Assembly: GCA_016867505.1 (NCBI GenBank)
Contig: VGJH01000046.1
Span: 1 to 8,110, forward strand
Length of the DNA: 8,110 bases
Direction: 5' to 3'
DNA from: Candidatus Bathyarchaeota archaeon
GTDB lineage: Archaea; Thermoproteota; Bathyarchaeia; TCS64
Notes under the pieces: generated by a model
Seen by the model: only the letters and a program-made list of their open reading frames with translations
The model's database searches: none
Told to the model about the DNA's origin: nothing
Position numbers and translations under genes: made by a program
Shown here: one piece after another, positions 1 to 4,091 of the stretch
Layout of the letters: each line of letters opens with the position of its first letter
Numbering within the stretch: the first letter of the stretch is position 1

Positions 1-40
1 CTAGAATAAAGTTTCTAGGAGTAATGTATTTTTGATACAT
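1..40. repeat. Two adjacent short inverted repeats upstream of the TrmB-like gene
   Basis: Bases 1-6 (CTAGAA) pair with 13-18 (TTCTAG) around a 6-base loop, and bases 24-29 (ATGTAT) pair with 35-40 (ATACAT) around a 5-base loop that is T-rich. The first could be the end of a terminator belonging to a gene outside the window. The second is an odd-spaced dyad 57 bases before the regulator start, so it could be an operator for autoregulation. Six-base arms in such AT-rich DNA can arise by chance, so both functions are guesses. Confidence 0.3.
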
Positions 41-97
41 ATTTTGGCACCATAATTATCTTTTATTGGTTCTTAAACTCATATTTCCGATAGTGAT

Positions 98-937
98 ATG
101 CAATTAAGTAATTACACAGTACATCCAGATGTTTCTAAAAATGATCATAGAAATTTTAAAGAATCAAATCCTAACTATCAAGAAATTTTTCAATACTTGT
201 CAAATTATAAATTAAATAATAAAGAAATTAAAATATTCCTGTACTTAAGCCAATTAGGCCCCAAAAAAGTTTATGAAATTAATCAAAGCCTCAATATTCA
301 ACGATCAGAAGTTTATATTTTGTTAAAAAACTTAGAAGAAAAAGGTTTAATTTGCAGAACTTTAGAGAAGCCCTATAAATTTTGTGCTATTGAAATTGAG
401 AAAGCACTTGACAACATGATTTCTGAAGAAAAAATTAATATTAAAAACATGGAATTTACTAAAGAAAACATTCTTGAAGTATGGGACAATATACCAAAAA
501 TATTTGTTGACGATAATAAGGCAGAGAAAATTCAGATTCTTGAAGGAAAGAAAAGAATTATCACCAAACTTTTCGAATTTTTAGAGCGAACCGGCAGTGA
601 ATATAAAATTTTAATGGCTGATAAAGACTTAATTTGGCTATTTAATCATCAATTATTTGAGAAAATTGAAGAAAAAAATAAGAAGAATAAATTAGAAATT
701 AAACTCATAACTAATGATACAATAAATTCACGATTTATTATTGATAAAATTAATACCCGAGTAATTAGTTGCACCTATTTGAATGAGTTAAAATTAAACG
801 GTTTTGTCGTTTCGGATAATGATCTTTTAATTTTATTAAATGATGACTCCTCGGGTCTAAATGCTCTCTGGACAAATCACAACTCATTAATTAAAACGCA
901 TAACATATTATTTGAAAAAATGTATAAAGAATTTTAA
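98..937 (+). CDS. TrmB-family transcriptional regulator
   Basis: This 279-residue protein is probably a DNA-binding regulator of the archaeal TrmB family. Residues about 36-92 form a winged helix: the helix NNKEIKIFLYLSQLG, then KKVYEINQSLNI, the recognition helix RSEVYILLKNLEEKGLI, and a wing ending in the typical (E)KPYKFCAI stretch. A charged helical linker (about 100-125) leads to a C-terminal part (about 142-279) beginning KIQILEGKKRI, as in the TrmB effector-binding/PLD-like domain. No membrane segment is seen. The ATG at 98 is the only ATG before the HTH; the N-terminal 30 residues are extra, and a TTG near the HTH is a conceivable later start. GTGAT touches the ATG too closely to be a good ribosome binding site, so the transcript may be leaderless. 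TrmB proteins classically sense sugars, but the ligand and targets here are unknown. The gene stands alone and ends at a terminator. Confidence 0.85.
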   Translation: MQLSNYTVHPDVSKNDHRNFKESNPNYQEIFQYLSNYKLNNKEIKIFLYLSQLGPKKVYEINQSLNIQRSEVYILLKNLEEKGLICRTLEKPYKFCAIEIEKALDNMISEEKINIKNMEFTKENILEVWDNIPKIFVDDNKAEKIQILEGKKRIITKLFEFLERTGSEYKILMADKDLIWLFNHQLFEKIEEKNKKNKLEIKLITNDTINSRFIIDKINTRVISCTYLNELKLNGFVVSDNDLLILLNDDSSGLNALWTNHNSLIKTHNILFEKMYKEF

Positions 938-944
938 TAAATTA

Positions 945-978
945 ACTAGTTTTAAGCATTAAAACCAGTAATTTTTTT
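945..978 (+). terminator. Hairpin plus T7 terminator after the TrmB-like gene
   Basis: An 11-base inverted repeat (945-955 with 959-969, 3-base loop GCA) with a single mismatch is followed at 972-978 by seven T residues, eight bases after the stop codon. It fits an intrinsic-type terminator, and archaeal RNA polymerase also stops at T tracts alone. The mismatch is A-C in plus-strand RNA and would be a G-U wobble in minus-strand RNA. No minus-strand gene needs it, however, and the T tract is on the plus side. Confidence 0.6.
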
Positions 979-1266
979 ACATAATTGCTTTATAATGATA
1001 ATTCTCTTAATTTTAACATCAGTATTTTTAATTTAAATAAACAATTTTTAAAGATTTTTTTAATGTGTTCTCTATTTATACTATGCTATTTATATTTTAA
1101 AAAATTTTATAGGTAAATATCAATTAATGTGATTATTATAAAATTTATTAGTATTTAACTAATTTTTGTTTAGAATCTTCAAATAGACAATAACTATCTC
1201 TTTTAAGCATACTGATTATTATTATTGATTGGTAATGTAATGTGTGTAATTTTATGACATACATAG
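979..1266. other. Very AT-rich spacer without a recognisable gene
   Basis: Only 15 of the 120 bases from 1021 to 1140 are G or C. I see no ORF beyond about 17 codons, no tRNA-like cloverleaf, no box C/D pair and no tandem repeat. A weak 6-base stem (1147-1152 with 1158-1163) is followed by a short T run, which may be chance in this composition. A short antisense reading frame crosses the right end but is the shadow of the next gene. Confidence 0.5.
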
Positions 1267-1267
1267 T

Positions 1268-1276
1268 TAAATATGT
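1268..1276 (+). promoter_or_regulatory. Possible TATA box for the small winged-helix gene
   Basis: TTAAATATG lies with its centre about 37 bases before the ATG at 1309. This predicts a transcript start near 1297-1300 and a leader of only about ten bases, which fits the lack of a well-spaced ribosome binding site (only AAAAAAGG abuts the ATG). The match to an archaeal TATA box is modest and the surroundings are AT-rich. Confidence 0.3.
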
Positions 1277-1308
1277 GAAATAGGTGTACTGTTGTTTGCG
1301 AAAAAAGG

Positions 1309-1614
1309 ATGTCTGCCAGAAGATCTAAATTCGAAATATATATTGATATTCTAACCGAAATTAAGACTGGCACAATTATACCCACCAGAATAATGTATGG
1401 GGCTAATCTTTCTTGGAAGCCACTGAAATATATTCTTGAAACGATGTGCAATCAGGGACTCATTGAGGAATACTCGCTTCTTGAGGGAGATAAACGAACA
1501 AAGAAAGCATATCGATTAACTGAGAAAGGGGATAATGTTCTCAAATACTTTAACAGAGCTAAGGATCTAATGGAGATTGAGAAACCTCAATTAGCTAGAT
1601 CTAGCCAATACTAA
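1309..1614 (+). CDS. Small winged-helix (HTH_45-type) DNA-binding protein
   Basis: This 101-residue basic protein is almost entirely one winged helix. Helix 1 is at residues 5-18 (RRSKFEIYIDILTEI). It is followed by TIIPTRIMYGANLSW, the recognition helix KPLKYILETMCNQGLI (about 37-52), a two-strand wing (53-68), and the closing signature YRLTEKG with a final helix (68-88). The pattern of R(S)K-E-IY-DIL, TRIMYGANLSW and Y-LTEKG is typical of the archaeal HTH_45 / DUF4364-like family common in Thaumarchaeota and Bathyarchaeia; these are presumed transcription regulators with no known ligand. The start at 1309 matches the usual beginning of the family. The C-terminal tail (89-101) is extra, and its last codons overlap the opposite-strand gene by 14 bases. 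GC content is visibly higher than in the spacer before it. Targets are unknown; there is no operon partner on this strand. Confidence 0.8.
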   Translation: MSARRSKFEIYIDILTEIKTGTIIPTRIMYGANLSWKPLKYILETMCNQGLIEEYSLLEGDKRTKKAYRLTEKGDNVLKYFNRAKDLMEIEKPQLARSSQY

Positions 1615-2182
1615 TTTTTCCATTAATCACTGAATCTTTATCAATATTTAATTTCTGAGATAACCACTTGCGTGTCTCTTCAACATCTATGTGGTAGGTT
1701 ATTTTTTGAATAATGTTATTTTCAGGGGTATTAAATTCAGTTTTTACTGGTTTCAACATAAGGCCACAATTTAACCTACCATTAGAGATAATTGGGTGAT
1801 CCTCAATTTTTTTAACTTCAATACCTCTAATATTAATTTTATCAACATTCTTTTCTATTGTCATAGTTACTTCAGATATTGATTCATTGTAATAATACAA
1901 AATGTTCCTTTTAATAGCATTAACAATAAATTCATCGTTAATAATATCAAATGAAGCAATCTCTGGTTTATTCGTTTTTTCTTGATATTCATTCCAGTTT
2001 TTAATATCTACTCTAATGATTCTTTCTTTATCTGAAGGTATTGATTTTTCACTCTTAGTTGAAATGTTTTTATTATTTAATATATCTTCCATTCTAGCAA
2101 TTTGAGTATCAAGACTTTTTTCATGTTCTTTTAATATATTTATGATGAAATCGATTACATCAATTTTCTCATTAGAGCTCAA
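1601..2182 (-). CDS. Hypothetical protein: coiled-coil N-terminus plus unknown alpha/beta domain
   Basis: I do not recognise this 193-residue protein. Residues 5-37 are predicted helical and amphipathic (IDVIDFIINILKEHEKSLDTQ onward), suited to a short coiled coil or oligomerisation helix. Residues 38-53 are a Ser/Lys-rich linker. Residues 54-193 alternate hydrophobic strand-like runs (RIIRVDI, ASFDIIND, EVTMTIE, KINIRGIEV, KITYHIDV) with helices such as EFIVNAIKRNILYYY and VEETRKWLSQKL. There is one cysteine, and no signal peptide or membrane segment, so it is probably cytosolic. The start is TTG at 2182, chosen because GAGG (2194-2191) sits 8 bases upstream and no ATG lies upstream before an in-frame stop at 2227. 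It is transcribed divergently from the prenyltransferase, and its 3' end overlaps the winged-helix gene. Codon use is AT-rich but consistent with a real gene. Function unknown. Confidence 0.65.
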   Translation of the reverse strand: MSSNEKIDVIDFIINILKEHEKSLDTQIARMEDILNNKNISTKSEKSIPSDKERIIRVDIKNWNEYQEKTNKPEIASFDIINDEFIVNAIKRNILYYYNESISEVTMTIEKNVDKINIRGIEVKKIEDHPIISNGRLNCGLMLKPVKTEFNTPENNIIQKITYHIDVEETRKWLSQKLNIDKDSVINGKISIG

Positions 2183-2190
2183 GATTATTT

Positions 2191-2194
2191 CCTC
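2191..2194 (-). promoter_or_regulatory. Ribosome binding site deciding a TTG start
   Basis: On the minus strand GAGG is followed by 8 bases (AAATAATC) and then TTG at 2182. It complements the CCUC of the archaeal 16S 3' end and supports TTG as the start of the 193-residue protein. Confidence 0.5.
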
Positions 2195-2224
2195 GTTTTT
2201 ATCCGATATACGGTAGGATTTCAG

Positions 2225-2234
2225 CTAATTAAAG
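2225..2234 (-). promoter_or_regulatory. Possible TATA box for the minus-strand 193-residue gene
   Basis: Read on the minus strand, CTTTAATTAG is centred about 48 bases before the TTG start. This would place the transcript start near 2205, just ahead of the GAGG ribosome binding site. The match is weak and it was chosen mainly on spacing. Confidence 0.25.
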
Positions 2235-2420
2235 AATATGGCCATTCGTAATGTTAAAATTAGTCAGTAAGATTGTTATAGAATATGCTTTATCAACACA
2301 ATTAACATATTTAAGTGTATTCTGTATTAATATTATAGTAAAGTATTTTAATTATGCTATGAATAAAGTATTAATTAAATATTTTTAATTATTTTTCTAA
2401 ACATTGTTCAGTAACACAAA
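2235..2420. other. Divergent AT-rich intergenic region
   Basis: This is the middle of the roughly 320-base gap between two divergent genes. It contains AT-rich near-repeats, such as AAGTATTTTAATTA and AAGTATTAATTA around 2340-2375, but no ORF or RNA gene that I can support. It presumably holds the upstream elements of both promoters. Confidence 0.4.
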
Positions 2421-2430
2421 TCTTATATAC
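2421..2430 (+). promoter_or_regulatory. Probable TATA box for the UbiA-family gene
   Basis: TCTTATATAC closely resembles the archaeal TTTATATA box and follows an A-rich stretch (ACAAA) that could serve as BRE. A start near 2450 would leave a leader of about 50 bases. A second TA-rich run at 2432-2446 (ATTAATATATATTAA) is an alternative. Confidence 0.45.
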
Positions 2431-2489
2431 TATTAATATATATTAACAATCCATTGGTTGTTTTCAAAAGATGAGACAATACAATATTC

Positions 2490-2494
2490 GGTGA
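2490..2494 (+). promoter_or_regulatory. GGTGA ribosome binding site deciding the TTG start at 2502
   Basis: GGTGA is a direct match to the archaeal Shine-Dalgarno core and lies 7 bases before TTG at 2502. It also contains the TGA stop (2492-2494) of a 7-codon ATG mini-ORF starting at 2471. Confidence 0.6.
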
Positions 2495-2501
2495 AATAAA
2501 A

Positions 2502-3395
2502 TTGTCCGAAAGAAACATAATTGTTAAGTTTTTGATGTGTTTGAAATCAAGATTCGTTGTAGTTCCTGGATTCGTAGTTCCAGCAGTTATCAACTTGTTG
2601 ATTGTTACACATTTAGCACCAAATATGTATGATTTACTTAAGATCATATTAACTGCTTTTTCAGTTTCTTATGCTGTTTACTGGTTTAATGATTACACAG
2701 ACCTTAAAGACGATCTGAAAAACCGTGAATTAGGAAACAACGGTCCCGCTTCAAGACCGTTTGGCAGTGGATTAATTACAGGCAAAGAGCTGTTATCTTT
2801 TATTGCTTTATTCACAATAATGGGATTAACTGTCTCTTATTTCATCAATATGAAAGTTCTTTTAACTAATATTGCATTTTTAATCTTGGGTTATTTCTAT
2901 TCAGCTGAACCATTCAAATTGAAGAAAAGATTCATGGTGAAAAACGTAGTTACTACATTGGGTGTACTAATAATTGGATTATCCGGTGCCTTTGTAACTG
3001 GTGAACTTTTAATTATGAACTTTTACTATGCATTCATTAATATACTAATATACATGATAAACCCTGCAGTCCTCGATATACGCGATATCAGTGGCGATGC
3101 AGCTGTTGGAGTAAAATCAGTTCCAGTAGTAATTGGGCCAGCTTTCACTGTAAGGATTGCTCTTGTTACTTCAATAGCTATAATATTATCCGCTTACGTT
3201 GGATACTTTAATCTTGGATTCAATTTAGCTGTACCAATTTTGATTTCAATTGTTATGTCAGCTTGGATGCTTGCTCTATATCCTTTGATAACCAAGTGGA
3301 GGGATCCGTTACTTGTTGACAAGATCTGTATGAAACGTCTTGCTCCACTCTTGATGGTACTGCATCTAGTACCTATTATTGGCATACTTTTCTGA
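2502..3395 (+). CDS. UbiA-family membrane prenyltransferase
   Basis: This 297-residue integral membrane protein has both Asp-rich motifs of UbiA prenyltransferases. They are NDYTDLKDD at residues 63-71 (NDxxDxxxD: N63, D64, D67, D71) and DIRDISGD at 192-199 (D192, D195, D199), which bind the Mg-diphosphate of the isoprenoid donor. RPFGSG (85-90) corresponds to the family's RP-x-SG segment, and YFYSAEPFKLKKR (131-143) to the usual Y-YS-P-LK stretch. About eight or nine hydrophobic segments fill the rest. The length is normal for the family. The start is TTG at 2502, supported by GGTGA; ATG at 2535 would also keep all motifs. The acceptor cannot be told from sequence: geranylgeranylglyceryl phosphate (archaeal lipid synthesis), a quinone ring or a carotenoid are all possible. 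It is a single gene with its own promoter, and its place next to the pilus cluster may be incidental. Confidence 0.88.
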   Translation: MSERNIIVKFLMCLKSRFVVVPGFVVPAVINLLIVTHLAPNMYDLLKIILTAFSVSYAVYWFNDYTDLKDDLKNRELGNNGPASRPFGSGLITGKELLSFIALFTIMGLTVSYFINMKVLLTNIAFLILGYFYSAEPFKLKKRFMVKNVVTTLGVLIIGLSGAFVTGELLIMNFYYAFINILIYMINPAVLDIRDISGDAAVGVKSVPVVIGPAFTVRIALVTSIAIILSAYVGYFNLGFNLAVPILISIVMSAWMLALYPLITKWRDPLLVDKICMKRLAPLLMVLHLVPIIGILF

Positions 3396-3420
3396 TATGT
3401 ATTATTATCACTCAATTTAA

Positions 3421-3452
3421 TCATCTTTTCTACCCATCTTTTGCTCATTTTA
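3421..3452 (+). terminator. Possible U-rich terminator after the prenyltransferase gene
   Basis: Pyrimidine-rich DNA with several T4 runs (around 3426-3429, 3439-3442 and 3448-3451) begins 26 bases after the stop. A weak 5-base stem (3393-3397 with 3406-3410) precedes it. Archaeal termination can use such T runs without a strong hairpin. Confidence 0.35.
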
Positions 3453-3500
3453 TGTTAATAAATTATGGATTACTAACATCATATTCTAATTCGATAATCT

Positions 3501-3510
3501 ATTTATAATA
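3501..3510 (+). promoter_or_regulatory. TATA-box promoter of the pilus cluster
   Basis: ATTTATAATA is a good archaeal TATA box. Its centre predicts a transcript start near 3530-3533, giving a leader of about 35 bases before ATG 3567 that includes the AGGAAGGAG ribosome binding site. It is the only clear promoter seen for the four-gene cluster. Confidence 0.55.
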
Positions 3511-3544
3511 TTCAGAGCTGCTGTTAGTACGCCTAAATAATGTT

Positions 3545-3553
3545 AGGAAGGAG
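3545..3553 (+). promoter_or_regulatory. Ribosome binding site of the first pilin gene
   Basis: AGGAAGGAG lies 13 bases before ATG 3567. It falls inside the reading frame of the earlier ATG at 3540, which has no such site of its own. This favours 3567 as the true start, although the spacing is on the long side. Confidence 0.5.
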
Positions 3554-3566
3554 AAAACATAATAAA

Positions 3567-4034
3567 ATGTTTAAAAATCGTAAAGCAGTTAGTCCCGTCA
3601 TCGCAACAGTCATACTCGTAGCAGTTGCGATCACAATATCAGTCGCTGTCGCCTACTGGATGGGAGGCATCTCAAGCCAGTACACAAAATTCGAAAAAGT
3701 CGAAGTAAGCTCAGCAGTATGTCAAGCAGATACTGGTGGATGGAATATTACATTAAAGCTTAAAAATACTGGTACAGCTCAAGCAACTTTAAAAAATGTA
3801 TTCATTAACGATTTTGAAGTAATTTATGATGATTCCGCTATAGCTGTTGTTCCTGGACAAGCTGTAGCAGATTTCAGTAGCACAACTGGATTATCAATGA
3901 GTAGTGGTGCAAATGCAACAGTTATATTATATATCTCGAATACTTACAAGAGCTATAGTGCTGGTACTACTTTAAATGTTAAGTTCCATAGTGCTGGCGG
4001 AATGGACTATCTGAAACTTATTGAGCTAGTGTAA
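3567..4034 (+). CDS. Major type IV pilin-like protein (class III signal sequence)
   Basis: This is probably the main subunit of an archaeal type IV pilus-like filament. With the start at 3567 it has 155 residues. A six-residue basic leader, MFKNRK, is followed by AVSPVIATVILVAVAITISV and a hydrophobic helix to about residue 33. This is the standard layout for cleavage after K6 by the archaeal prepilin peptidase and for packing of the helix in the filament core. The rest (about 40-155) is a beta-rich head with the KNTGTA motif (66-71), two possible N-glycosylation sites (N60-I-T, N116-A-T), one cysteine (C52), and a YLKLIEL C-terminus common in such archaeal pilins. ATG at 3540 would give a 15-residue leader but lacks a ribosome binding site and would start about 8 bases from the predicted transcript start. 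The first third of the gene has different base and codon use from the remainder (see findings). A stem-loop overlaps the stop codon. Confidence 0.88.
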   Translation: MFKNRKAVSPVIATVILVAVAITISVAVAYWMGGISSQYTKFEKVEVSSAVCQADTGGWNITLKLKNTGTAQATLKNVFINDFEVIYDDSAIAVVPGQAVADFSSTTGLSMSSGANATVILYISNTYKSYSAGTTLNVKFHSAGGMDYLKLIELV

Positions 4035-4065
4035 AATTGCTCAAATATTTTCTCTCCTTTTTTTC
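4021..4065 (+). terminator. Stem-loop plus U-rich tract between pilin and ATPase genes
   Basis: TTGAGC (4021-4026) pairs with GCTCAA (4039-4044) around a 12-base loop that contains the pilin stop codon. A pyrimidine tract ending in T7 (4058-4064) follows. The arrangement resembles a partial terminator that would leave more pilin mRNA than machinery mRNA. The next gene begins 27 bases later with no clear promoter of its own, so complete termination is unlikely. Confidence 0.5.
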
Positions 4066-4081
4066 ATATTCAAAATAATCT

Positions 4082-4087
4082 GGTGGT
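4082..4087 (+). promoter_or_regulatory. Ribosome binding site of the ATPase gene
   Basis: GGTGGT lies 5 bases before ATG 4092. The in-frame GTG at 4083 is part of this site, so ATG 4092 is the more likely start. Confidence 0.5.
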
Positions 4088-4091
4088 TAAA

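Noticed and set aside
950..1210. Direct 10-base repeat TTTTAAGCAT at 950-959 and 1201-1210
   Set aside because: It is too short for this AT-rich region. The first copy is part of the terminator stem, and the flanks of the two copies differ.
979..1308. Possible RNA gene, CRISPR array or replication origin in the AT-rich spacer
   Set aside because: No regularly spaced repeats, no stable GC-containing stems, no tRNA or box C/D pattern and no origin-box repeats were seen; the AT-richness alone is not enough.
1203..1451. Open minus-strand frame of 82 codons with a hydrophobic stretch
   Set aside because: It lies mostly antisense to the conserved winged-helix gene, its first half mirrors those codons, and its end (ITLPINNNNQYA) is translated AT-rich spacer. 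No ribosome binding site was seen.
1594..1605. Perfect 12-base palindrome GCTAGATCTAGC across the stop of the minus-strand gene
   Set aside because: About two such palindromes are expected by chance in 8 kb. With no loop and no second copy there is no support for a binding site.
1309..3395. One functional unit of the regulators, unknown protein, prenyltransferase and pilus genes (for example a defence island)
   Set aside because: The genes are on both strands with separate promoters and terminators. No nuclease, toxin, integrase or transposase is visible, and adjacency alone does not support a shared role.
3194..3448. Minus-strand frame opposite the end of the prenyltransferase gene
   Set aside because: It is antisense to a gene with clear UbiA motifs, and its composition reflects that gene read backwards.
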